From Montanilutibacter psychrotolerans (GTDB lineage: Bacteria > Pseudomonadota > Gammaproteobacteria > Xanthomonadales > Xanthomonadaceae): DNA of 64,000 nt. Positions within the stretch are counted from its first letter, which is position 1; each line of letters starts with the position of its first letter. Under the pieces are notes generated by a model, which was not told the origin of the DNA, searched no databases, and worked only from the letters and a program-made list of their open reading frames with translations. The stretch covers positions 110,525 to 174,524 of the forward strand of contig NZ_RIBS01000007.1 of the NCBI RefSeq assembly GCF_003719825.1, in the 5' to 3' direction. The translations under genes and the position numbers were made by a program. This document shows positions 8,200-15,772 of the stretch, piece by piece.

Positions 8200-9144
8200 T
8201 CACCCACCACCCCAAGCACGAATAAATGGCGCCAGCTGCGGGATCAGATCGACCGTGCCGTGCAGGGGGACGATCAGCCATAGCGATCGGGTGCGGGCCC
8301 ACAGGACGCCGAAGGCGATGCCTGCCGGGGCGATCATCACGATCGAGTAGGCCACTGCCCAGCCGGGGGTGGCCACGGCGACGCCTTCCATCATGCTTGC
8401 CCCACGCAGCCATAGCCCGGGCGCGTGCGCCAGGCCGAACAGCAGCGATGCCCATGCGATGGCCGCTACCGGCGAGCCCGAGGCGATCGCGAGCTTTTCC
8501 TGCAGCACGCGGCGGAAAAGCACCTCTTCGGCCAGGCCCGCCTCCACCGTCTGCCACAGCCAGCAGGCCGGGATCGCCCAGGCCAGCGTCGAGGCGGACG
8601 GCGACAGGTCGGCCAGTGTCGTCAGGCCTCGCCCGAACACCGCCTGCAACGCCAGGTAGGCCAGCGACATCCACGCGAACACCCACACGAGGCGCTTCCA
8701 TCCCAACGGCCCCGGCCGGTGCTGTCGCCAACGCGCAAACAGCCAGACCGGCAGTACGACCATCGTCGCCAACTTCACCAGCAGCTGCACCACCGATTGC
8801 GCGGGTTCGTCCGGGTATGCCTGCTGCAGGGCCGAGAATCCCCACCCCAGCGCCAGTACCGAGAACGCCAACAGGTACAGCAGCATCGCCGGCAGTTGCG
8901 CGGGTTCGCCCGGCGCAGGCGATGGCAGTGAACGCGGCTTGCGCGTCAGCACCCAGGCCAGCAACGGGAACACCACGCCCAACACCGCCAGCAGGAACAG
9001 CGGCTCGAACAGCGAAGCGTCCGGCCGGCCCTGCAACGCCACCAGAGCCAGCACGTAGGCAACCGCGGCGACGCTCACCGCCACCACGGCGTGGCGGCGC
9101 GAAGGGGTGCGGGCGGGCTCGGCGCCGAGGGTCATGACGGGCAT
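8200..9144 (-). CDS. CPBP (CAAX/Abi) family intramembrane metalloprotease
   Basis: A 314-aa polytopic membrane protein with about eight hydrophobic segments. It carries the conserved CPBP motifs in order in its C-terminal half: EEVLFRR (EExxxR), FGLAHA (FxxxH) and HGTVD (HxxxD). Family members are glutamate-type intramembrane proteases or act in peptide processing; the substrate is unknown. ATGs at 9144 and 9135 are both possible starts. It is transcribed divergently from the permease gene. A short copy of its 3' region is found downstream at 8115-8170. Confidence 0.9.
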   Translation of the reverse strand: MPVMTLGAEPARTPSRRHAVVAVSVAAVAYVLALVALQGRPDASLFEPLFLLAVLGVVFPLLAWVLTRKPRSLPSPAPGEPAQLPAMLLYLLAFSVLALGWGFSALQQAYPDEPAQSVVQLLVKLATMVVLPVWLFARWRQHRPGPLGWKRLVWVFAWMSLAYLALQAVFGRGLTTLADLSPSASTLAWAIPACWLWQTVEAGLAEEVLFRRVLQEKLAIASGSPVAAIAWASLLFGLAHAPGLWLRGASMMEGVAVATPGWAVAYSIVMIAPAGIAFGVLWARTRSLWLIVPLHGTVDLIPQLAPFIRAWGGG

Positions 9145-9299
9145 GGTGCACGCTGCGATGGCGCGCGCCCACGGCCGTTGGTCACCCGCCTCCGGCTGCG
9201 GGTGCCAGCTTCACGAAGTGGCCCACGAGGTCGCCCCAGAACGTCGCCGTCGCGACCTCGGTATTGTGGCCACCCGTTTTCCGTCCCGATGCCGACACG

Positions 9300-10724
9300 A
9301 TGCCCGCTTCCCGATTGCCGCCGACGGCTCCTGCCAACCGGTCCGCCCCCACCGCCCATCCGTCCGCCACCAGTCAAGGTGGTCTCAGCCATGGCATGAA
9401 GCCGCGGCAGTTGGTGATGATGGGCCTGGGCACCGCGATCGGTGCCGGCCTGTTCCTCGGTTCCGGCATCGGCGTGCGGGCCGCCGGCCCGGCGGTACTG
9501 GTGTCCTACCTGGTGGCCGGGTTGCTGGTCATCATCGTGATGCGCGCGCTGGGTGAGATGGCCGCGGCCAAACCGTCCAGCGGTGCGTTCTCGGTGTATG
9601 CGGCCGACGCGATGGGCAAGACCGCCGGCGCGACCGTCGGCTGGCTGTGGTGGGCGCAGGTGGTGATCGTGATCGCCGCCGAATCGGTCGGCGCGGCCGG
9701 CCTGCTGGCAACCGTCTGGCCGGCGTTGCCGGTGGCGACGATGTCGTTGGTGTTCATGGTGGTGTTTACGGTGATCAACCTGATGGGCGTCAAGAACTTC
9801 GGCGAGTTCGAGTTCTGGTTCGCGATCCTCAAGGTGGCGGCGATCATCGCGTTCCTTATCGTCGGCGCGCTGCTCCTGCTGGGCCTGCTGCCGAACGTGC
9901 CGTCGCCGGGGTTGTCCAACTTCACCGCCCACGGCGGTTTCGCGCCCAAGGGACTGGCCGGCATTGGCGCGGCCCTGCTGGTGGTGATCTTCGCTTTCGG
10001 CGGCACCGAGATCGTCGCGGTGGCCGCGGCCGAAACCCGCGACCCGGAGCGCAGCATCAGTCAGGCCATCCGCACGGTGGTCTGGCGGATCATGGTGTTC
10101 TACATCGGCTCGTTGAGCGTCATCGTGGCCGTGGTGCCGTGGACCAGCGAGTCGCTGGCCTCGCCGTTCGCCGCGGTGCTGCAGGCGGCCAACATTCCCG
10201 GCGCGGCCACCGCGATCACGCTGGTGGCGGTGATCGCACTGCTGTCGGCGCTCAACGCCAACCTCTATGGCGCCTCGCGCATGATCTTCTCGTTGGCCGA
10301 ACGCGGCGAGGCGCCGCGCGTGCTGTCGCGCCTCAACCACCGGCAGGTGCCGGTGATCGCGGTGCTGTCGTGCGTGGCATTCGGCTTCTTCGCCACGCTG
10401 CTGGAATCGTGGTATCCGAACAAGGTGTTGCCGGTGCTGTTGAACCTGGTCGGATCGACCTGCCTGCTGGTCTGGACCATCGCCCTGGTCTCGCAGCTGA
10501 TCCTGCGTCGCCGCGCCGACCGCCGCGGCACGCCGCTGCCATTTCGCATGTGGGCCTTCCCCTACATGACCTGGCTGGGCCTGGCGATCCTCGTTGCGAT
10601 CTTCGCGCTGACTCTGCTGGACAAGGGCTCGCGCGTGCAATTCCTGTCGACGCTGACGCTGACGCTGGCCATTGCGGCGGTCATCGAGCTGGCGCGTCGG
10701 TGGCGAGCGCGGCGCGCGGGCTGA
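9300..10724 (+). CDS. amino-acid permease (APC superfamily, AAT type)
   Basis: A 474-aa inner-membrane protein with 12 predicted hydrophobic segments. The first segment carries the family signature (GLGTAIGAGLFLGSG), preceded by GLSHGMKPRQL, which is typical of proton-coupled amino-acid transporters of the AAT group (AnsP/GabP/LysP-like). ETRDPERSI in the loop after TM6 is also characteristic. Substrate cannot be assigned. The start at 9300 is uncertain: the first ~35 residues are Pro/Ala-rich and a later start (for instance near residue 33) is possible. It converges on the hydrolase gene, with a strong hairpin between. Confidence 0.9.
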   Translation: MPASRLPPTAPANRSAPTAHPSATSQGGLSHGMKPRQLVMMGLGTAIGAGLFLGSGIGVRAAGPAVLVSYLVAGLLVIIVMRALGEMAAAKPSSGAFSVYAADAMGKTAGATVGWLWWAQVVIVIAAESVGAAGLLATVWPALPVATMSLVFMVVFTVINLMGVKNFGEFEFWFAILKVAAIIAFLIVGALLLLGLLPNVPSPGLSNFTAHGGFAPKGLAGIGAALLVVIFAFGGTEIVAVAAAETRDPERSISQAIRTVVWRIMVFYIGSLSVIVAVVPWTSESLASPFAAVLQAANIPGAATAITLVAVIALLSALNANLYGASRMIFSLAERGEAPRVLSRLNHRQVPVIAVLSCVAFGFFATLLESWYPNKVLPVLLNLVGSTCLLVWTIALVSQLILRRRADRRGTPLPFRMWAFPYMTWLGLAILVAIFALTLLDKGSRVQFLSTLTLTLAIAAVIELARRWRARRAG

Positions 10725-10746
10725 TCCAAACGTCTGTCGCACACTA

Positions 10747-10781
10747 CCGCCCGCAGGCCCGGCATTGCCGGCTGCGGGCGG
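10747..10781. terminator. bidirectional hairpin terminator
   Basis: CCGCCCGCAG ... CTGCGGGCGG forms a 10-bp GC stem between the convergent permease and hydrolase genes. Confidence 0.65.
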
Positions 10782-10808
10782 GCCAACGGATGCACGCTCG
10801 TGGGTGAA

Positions 10809-11804
10809 TCAGACACCCCACAGCGCGCGTGCTTCCTCGGCCACCACGTCGGGGCGTTCTTCCGGCCAGAACAGCTTGCTGCCTTCCAGCCGTCGGACGC
10901 CACGCGAGTTGCCGAAGCTGCGGTCGAGGCGATCGGGGTCGGCCGGCGAAAAGATCGTGTCGCCCATGCCCCACACGATGCGCGTGGGCACCGTGCACGC
11001 CTTCAGTGCCGGCTCGATGCCCAGCAGCGAGTTGCGCTCCAGGGCGACGGCGTACGCGTGCACCTGCGCCTTGCGTTGCGGAGACGCCAGCAACGGGGCG
11101 AAGTAGCAGTCGATGGCTTCGTCGGTCGGATTGCGCGGGTCGAAGTAGCACATGCCGCCAATGCCCTCGGGCGAGCGCGCCAGCGCCTTGTCGGCATGCC
11201 AACGCCCCAGCCACTGGTCGACGAACTGCCCCTTCCTGGACAGCTCGATGACCGGCAGCAACGCCGGCGGCGGGCAGTCCTGCGCCTCGTCGCAGTTGGT
11301 GAGCAGCAGTGTGCGAACGCGCTCGCGATGCCGGGTCACGAACAGTTGCGCAACCGCGCCACCGCTGTCGCTGGCCACCAGATCCACCGTCGCGATCGAG
11401 AGCTTGTCCAGCAGCGCCACCAGCATCTCGACCTGGGCGTCGGGCGAGACGTCCTGGTCGTCGGCGATCTCGCTGTAGCCCAGGGCCATGAAGTCCGGCG
11501 CAATGCACCGTCGATACGCCGACAGGCGATCCAGGGCGCCACGCCACTGGAAGCTGTTGAGCGGGAAGCCGTGCAGGAACAGCGCCACCTCGCCCGCACC
11601 GCGCTCGACATAGGCGATGCGACCGAACGCGGTCTGCGCGAAGCGACGCGACGCGTGGAACGCCGCGGCGTCCATCGCGCCCGCCGCGACCGGCGTGGTT
11701 GCCGCCGCCGTCGATGCCGCGCCCGCTACCTGCGGCAGCCACGCGGCAAGCACGCCGCCCGCCATCGCCCCACCCGCCATTGCCATGAACTGCCTGCGTT
11801 GCAT
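10809..11804 (-). CDS. exported alpha/beta-fold hydrolase, possible Asp nucleophile
   Basis: A 331-aa protein starting MQRRQFMAMAGGAMAGG, a TAT-like leader with a single Arg pair, and a long Ala-rich export region. The hydrolase core has HGFPLNSFQW (oxyanion loop). The nucleophile elbow reads ASDSGGA (residues 144-150), most consistent with Asp146, as in epoxide hydrolases and haloalkane dehalogenases, although Ser147 cannot be excluded. An acid is plausible in VWGMGDTIF. The usual catalytic His before the C-terminal FWPEERPD is absent: the position reads Leu. Substrate unknown. It is divergent from an XRE-type regulator, which may control it. Confidence 0.8.
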   Translation of the reverse strand: MQRRQFMAMAGGAMAGGVLAAWLPQVAGAASTAAATTPVAAGAMDAAAFHASRRFAQTAFGRIAYVERGAGEVALFLHGFPLNSFQWRGALDRLSAYRRCIAPDFMALGYSEIADDQDVSPDAQVEMLVALLDKLSIATVDLVASDSGGAVAQLFVTRHRERVRTLLLTNCDEAQDCPPPALLPVIELSRKGQFVDQWLGRWHADKALARSPEGIGGMCYFDPRNPTDEAIDCYFAPLLASPQRKAQVHAYAVALERNSLLGIEPALKACTVPTRIVWGMGDTIFSPADPDRLDRSFGNSRGVRRLEGSKLFWPEERPDVVAEEARALWGV

Positions 11805-11885
11805 GTCCGTCTCCGTGCCAATGCCAGCCCGTTGCTGTGGTGAAAGAATCGGTGCACGCCGGCAGACGATCAATGACGTGTCAGG

Positions 11886-11913
11886 TCATGCCGGCATGAT
11901 CCGACAGGTCATG
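11886..11913. promoter_or_regulatory. candidate operator between hydrolase and XRE regulator
   Basis: A perfect 14-base palindrome TCATGCCGGCATGA (11886-11899), with CAGGTCATG occurring at 11882-11890 and again at 11905-11913. The site lies 35-62 bases before the regulator start and is a good candidate for autoregulation and control of the hydrolase. Confidence 0.5.
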
Positions 11914-11935
11914 GTTTCGCCGCACCACCCGGCCT

Positions 11936-11941
11936 TACCAT
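11936..11941 (+). promoter_or_regulatory. -10-like hexamer, likely leaderless start
   Basis: TACCAT followed by exactly 6 nt and the ATG of the XRE regulator, with no ribosome binding site. Confidence 0.4.
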
Positions 11942-11947
11942 CGCCGC

Positions 11948-12793
11948 ATGGACATGCGCATCGGCCACTCAACCACCCCACCCGTCACCGCCGTGGCCCG
12001 CGTCGGCGCGCTGCTACGCGAGTGGCGCGCGGCGCGGCGATGGAGCCAGCTCGATCTCGCACTCGATGCCGGGATATCGACGCGGCACCTGAGCTGCGTC
12101 GAAACCGGCAAGGCGACGCCCAGCCGCGAGCTGCTCGCGCGCTTGGCCGATGCGCTGGACATGCCGCTGCGCGAACGCAACGCACTGCTGGTGGCCGCCG
12201 GCTACGCCGCGCACTACCCGGAAACATCACTCGACACCCCGGCGCTTGCCCAGGTGCGTCGTGCGATCGAGTTCATCCTCCAGCAACAGGAGCCCTACCC
12301 GGCGTTTGTCCTCAATCGGCGCTGGGATGTGCTGATGGCCAACCGCGCCGCGGCGCGCGTCAACCGTCTGGTGATGGAAGGCCGCACCAGTGCGCACGCC
12401 AACATGATCCGGCAGATCTTCGACCCGGCCGACCTGCGCCCGGCCGTGGTGAACTGGGAGGACGTCGCCGGCGACCTCATCCGCCATCTGCACGACGAAG
12501 TGGCGGCCAACCCCAACGACCACGCGGCACGTGCCCTGCTCGAGGAGGCGCTGGCCTATCCCGACGTGCCGTCGCGATGGCGCAGGCGCGAGCTCGGCAC
12601 GGTGCCCGCGCCACTGCTGACAACGGTGCTGCGCAGCGGCGAACGGCAACTGCACTTCTTCTCGACGATCACCACCTTCGGCACGTCGCGCGACGTCACC
12701 GTCGACGAGTTGCACATCGAAAGCTGCTTCCCCGTCGACGACGCCACCGCCGAGCTGTGTCGCGCGCTGGCCAACGAAGACACAGGCGCCTGA
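11948..12793 (+). CDS. XRE-family regulator with MmyB-like ligand domain
   Basis: A 281-aa protein. Residues ~15-75 are a helix-turn-helix of the XRE type (WSQLDLALDAGISTRHLSCVETGKATPS). The rest is the MmyB-like PAS-fold domain (FVLNRRWDVLMANRAA, and ELHIESCFPVDD near the end). Related regulators often control neighbouring oxidoreductase or hydrolase genes and bind small ligands, possibly fatty acids. The gene is divergent from the alpha/beta hydrolase, with a 14-base palindrome in the shared region. Confidence 0.92.
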   Translation: MDMRIGHSTTPPVTAVARVGALLREWRAARRWSQLDLALDAGISTRHLSCVETGKATPSRELLARLADALDMPLRERNALLVAAGYAAHYPETSLDTPALAQVRRAIEFILQQQEPYPAFVLNRRWDVLMANRAAARVNRLVMEGRTSAHANMIRQIFDPADLRPAVVNWEDVAGDLIRHLHDEVAANPNDHAARALLEEALAYPDVPSRWRRRELGTVPAPLLTTVLRSGERQLHFFSTITTFGTSRDVTVDELHIESCFPVDDATAELCRALANEDTGA

Positions 12794-13068
12794 GCCGCGC
12801 CGCGCCCGGCCAACGCCCGTTGCCCGAGGGCGCCCGCTAGCCGGCCCACGCCGATGGCGGCGAGCATGCCGATGCATCGCAACGGCCAGCGGCGCCGTAG
12901 CATCGAGACGACATCGAAAATGCCCGTCCGGACGGGCCGTCGCCCCCGTTTCCACCCCGCCCCCGGCCCGGTTCATCGCCGCCATGCGCGTTTCGTCGCC
13001 GCGGCTGGGATTTCCGGGCCCGCGCCCACTATTCTCGGCGCCGATCCCAACACCAGCGGAACTCTCAC
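12794..13068. other. 275-bp intergenic region
   Basis: GC-rich, with no gene seen. A TATTCT hexamer at 13030-13035 could be the -10 element of the kinase operon, 33 bases before its GTG start. Confidence 0.35.
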
Positions 13069-14349
13069 GTGATCACCCGATTCCTGTTCGTGGCCCGCCT
13101 CGTGTTCGCGTGGTTCTGGCTGGTTGTCGTGCTGAGCATGCTGTGGGAAGGGATTGGCCTGGACTCCTGGCCGGTCGCCGTGGCGGGAATGCTGGCCATC
13201 GGCTTCGTCATCACGCGCGCCGTCTCGCACATGTGGCGCGTGCGCCTGCTCACCAACAACGCCAGCCTCAACGCCGAAGTGCTGGGCAATCGCCATCGCC
13301 GCCAGATCGAGATCCCGCTCGAAGCGGGCGAGGCGTTCGACCTGCTGGAGGCGGCGATCCGCGAACTGCCGCGCGTCCATGACATCGAGAGCGCACGCGA
13401 CAGCCTGCAGATTCGCGCCAAGGTCGAACGCCTCGACCCCTACGGCAGTAAGGCGCCCGGCCCGTACAACCCGTTGAACTGGTTTCCGGTGCCCCGCAAC
13501 CAGATCCTCGCCACCGTGACGCCACGCGATGGCACCGGCGGCGTCATGCTGGTGTTCGAACCCGAGAGCGCGGCGTGGACCGACTGGCTCCGCGTCGACG
13601 ACGGCACCAATCTCGAGAACGCCGAGGCCATCACGCGCGCCATCGCACGGCGCGTGGCCGATCGGCGTCGTGGCGAACAGACCGCCGTCGCGCAGACCGT
13701 CACCGAGAAGGAACTCACCGTGGCTAGGCTCAGCCTCCTGCATGCGCAGGTGGAGCCGCACTTCCTCTACAACACGCTGGCCAGCGCGCAGTACCTCACG
13801 CGCAGCGAGCCGGCCAAGGCCGACGAAATGCTCGGCCACCTGATCCAGTACCTGCGCCATTCGCTGCCCCGCACCGACGAGTCGCTGTCGACGCTGGGCG
13901 ATGAGCTCGACCGCTCGCGTGCCTACCTGGAGATCCTCCGCATCCGCATGGGCCCGCGCCTGGCGCTGCAGATCGACGTGCCCACCGAGCTGCTGTCGAC
14001 GCCGCTGCCGCCGATGATGCTGCAGACGCTGGTCGAGAACGCCATCAAGCATGGCCTGGAACCCAAGCCCGGCGGTGGCACGGTGTGGATACTCGCGCGC
14101 TCCAACGAAACGCAGCTGTCAGTCACCGTGGCCGACGATGGCCTGGGCCTCAACTCCGGCATCGGCGGGACCGGCATCGGCCTCAAGAACGTCAGGGAGC
14201 GCCTGCGACTGCTGTACGGCGCGGAGGCGTCGCTGTCCATCGTCGCCAACTTCCCCAATGGCGTGGCGTCCACCATCTGCGTTCCCGCACAGGAGTTGCA
14301 GGAACACTCACAGAAGCACTCCCAGGATCAGGCGGTGCGTCGTGCCTAA
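13069..14349 (+). CDS. LytS-type sensor histidine kinase
   Basis: A 426-aa membrane kinase with two N-terminal transmembrane segments (about residues 5-25 and 33-50), a short sensor region, and a His_kinase/HATPase module of the LytS family. The phosphoacceptor is H231 in EPHFLYNTL; the N-box is LVENAIKHGL (N324); the G-boxes are DDGLGL and GIGLKNV. The GTG start at 13069 opens the hydrophobic N-terminus. The stop overlaps the response-regulator start by 8 nt, so the two form a coupled pair. The signal is unknown. Confidence 0.93.
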   Translation: MITRFLFVARLVFAWFWLVVVLSMLWEGIGLDSWPVAVAGMLAIGFVITRAVSHMWRVRLLTNNASLNAEVLGNRHRRQIEIPLEAGEAFDLLEAAIRELPRVHDIESARDSLQIRAKVERLDPYGSKAPGPYNPLNWFPVPRNQILATVTPRDGTGGVMLVFEPESAAWTDWLRVDDGTNLENAEAITRAIARRVADRRRGEQTAVAQTVTEKELTVARLSLLHAQVEPHFLYNTLASAQYLTRSEPAKADEMLGHLIQYLRHSLPRTDESLSTLGDELDRSRAYLEILRIRMGPRLALQIDVPTELLSTPLPPMMLQTLVENAIKHGLEPKPGGGTVWILARSNETQLSVTVADDGLGLNSGIGGTGIGLKNVRERLRLLYGAEASLSIVANFPNGVASTICVPAQELQEHSQKHSQDQAVRRA

Positions 14350-15118
14350 GTGCATCGTCGCCGAAGATGAGGCGCTGCTGCGTCAAGCGTTGCTGGATGC
14401 GTTGCGCATTGCCTGGCCGGAGCTGGACGTGGTGGCGCAGTGCGAGGACGGCGCCAGTGCGCTGGAAGCGATCGACGAGCACCGTCCCGACGTCGCCTTC
14501 CTCGACATCCGCATGCCCGGACTGACCGGACTGGAAGTCGCCAGCGCCGCCGCCGAGGCAAGTCCGGACACGCAGGTGGTGTTTGTCACCGCGTACGACC
14601 AGTACGCCATCGATGCCTTCGAACGCGGCGCGATCGACTACCTGCTCAAGCCGATCGCCGCCGACCGTCTTGCCGCCACCGTGCGCCGGCTGAAGGCACG
14701 CGCCGCGGCAGGACAGACCGATGCCGCCGCCCTGGCGGCGCTGATCGGGCAGCTTGGCGTGAACCTGCCGCGCACGCAGGCGCAGGCGCAGACACCACTG
14801 ACCTGGATCACCGCCAGTGCCGGCCGCGACACGCGGCTGATCCTGGTCGAAGACGTCGCCTACTTCCGCGCCGACAACAAGTACACCACGGTGGTGACCG
14901 GCGACGGCGAAGCGCTGCTGCGCACGCCGATCCGCGACCTGCTGCGCGTGCTGGACCCGGCGGTGTTCAAGCAGATCCACCGCTCGACGATCGTGAACAT
15001 GAAGGCCATCGCGTCGATCGCGCGCGACGACACCGGCAAGGGCGTCGTCCGACTCCGCCAACGCCCGGAAGCGCTGACCGTCAGCCAATCGTTCATGGCG
15101 CTGTTCCGCAACATGTAA
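14342..15118 (+). CDS. LytTR-family response regulator
   Basis: A 258-aa regulator with a receiver domain (acidic pocket E8/D9, phosphoacceptor D55 in FLDIRMPG, conserved Lys in YLLKP) and a C-terminal LytTR DNA-binding domain (about residues 160-255; YFRADNKYTTV, IHRSTIVN). It starts at GTG 14342, inside the end of the kinase gene. LytTR regulators bind paired direct repeats in target promoters; the targets are unknown. It probably acts with the LytS-like kinase. Confidence 0.94.
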   Translation: MPKCIVAEDEALLRQALLDALRIAWPELDVVAQCEDGASALEAIDEHRPDVAFLDIRMPGLTGLEVASAAAEASPDTQVVFVTAYDQYAIDAFERGAIDYLLKPIAADRLAATVRRLKARAAAGQTDAAALAALIGQLGVNLPRTQAQAQTPLTWITASAGRDTRLILVEDVAYFRADNKYTTVVTGDGEALLRTPIRDLLRVLDPAVFKQIHRSTIVNMKAIASIARDDTGKGVVRLRQRPEALTVSQSFMALFRNM

Positions 15119-15173
15119 GCAGGCACCACCGAGCATGCACCGCGCCCCGGCGCCCACTCCCTACAGGTGATCC

Positions 15174-15599
15174 ATGCGTAGCGTTATTGCGATGATCTAT
15201 TTCCTGCTCGCGTTGTTCGGTTGCGACATGCGCGGCGGCAACACCATCGTCAGCCGCGCCACCGTCGACGGCGTCGACATCGTCCACAGCGAAACCCGCG
15301 TGACGACCGGCATGGCCTGGTTCGAATGCATCACCAGCGCCAGCGGCAACTGCCACTACCGCCTGTTCCGCGTCGAGGCGCCGCAGGGAGGATGCGCGGC
15401 CGGCAATCCCGCGTCCACGATGCCCGCCTGCACGGCACCGGCGTTCGCGCAGTTCGTGGTGGCCGCCGGCAAGGTCCGCGAGATGGCGGGCCTGCCCGCG
15501 GTCTTCCGTCCCTGCGTCAGCCACCAGGCCGGGTCGGTGATGCCCGACTGCATGCCGGTGGCAAGCGCATCCGCAGCAGCGCGGCGTCCTACCCCGTAA
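15174..15599 (+). CDS. small putative lipoprotein
   Basis: A 141-aa protein with a hydrophobic leader and a possible lipobox (LFGC, Cys at about residue 17). The mature part contains seven further Cys residues, including CITSASGNC and GGCAAG, suggesting disulfides in the periplasm. No family was recognised. It lies 55 bases after the LytTR regulator on the same strand and may be co-transcribed with it. A strong hairpin follows. Confidence 0.6.
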   Translation: MRSVIAMIYFLLALFGCDMRGGNTIVSRATVDGVDIVHSETRVTTGMAWFECITSASGNCHYRLFRVEAPQGGCAAGNPASTMPACTAPAFAQFVVAAGKVREMAGLPAVFRPCVSHQAGSVMPDCMPVASASAAARRPTP

Positions 15600-15674
15600 C
15601 CGCGACGACCAGAAGCCCGGCGGCGAACGATCGCGCAGGACGCGCTTGATGCCGCCAGTGGCCCGACGGAAAGA

Positions 15675-15708
15675 CAGACGCCCGCGTCCCTTCAAACGCG
15701 GGCGTCTG
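15675..15708. terminator. strong hairpin terminator
   Basis: CAGACGCCCGCGT, 8-base loop, ACGCGGGCGTCTG: a 13-bp perfect stem between the convergent lipoprotein and TonB-receptor genes. Confidence 0.75.
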
Positions 15709-15772
15709 CCCTTCAGCGCGTCGCCGCATCGCGGGCGATCTCGCCCACGATGCGGCAGTCACGCGGTCACGC

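Noticed and set aside
9132..10742. A 536-codon frame antisense to the amino-acid permease
   Set aside because: Composition is dominated by His, Gln and Arg, with no recognisable motif. It is a mirror of the permease codon pattern.
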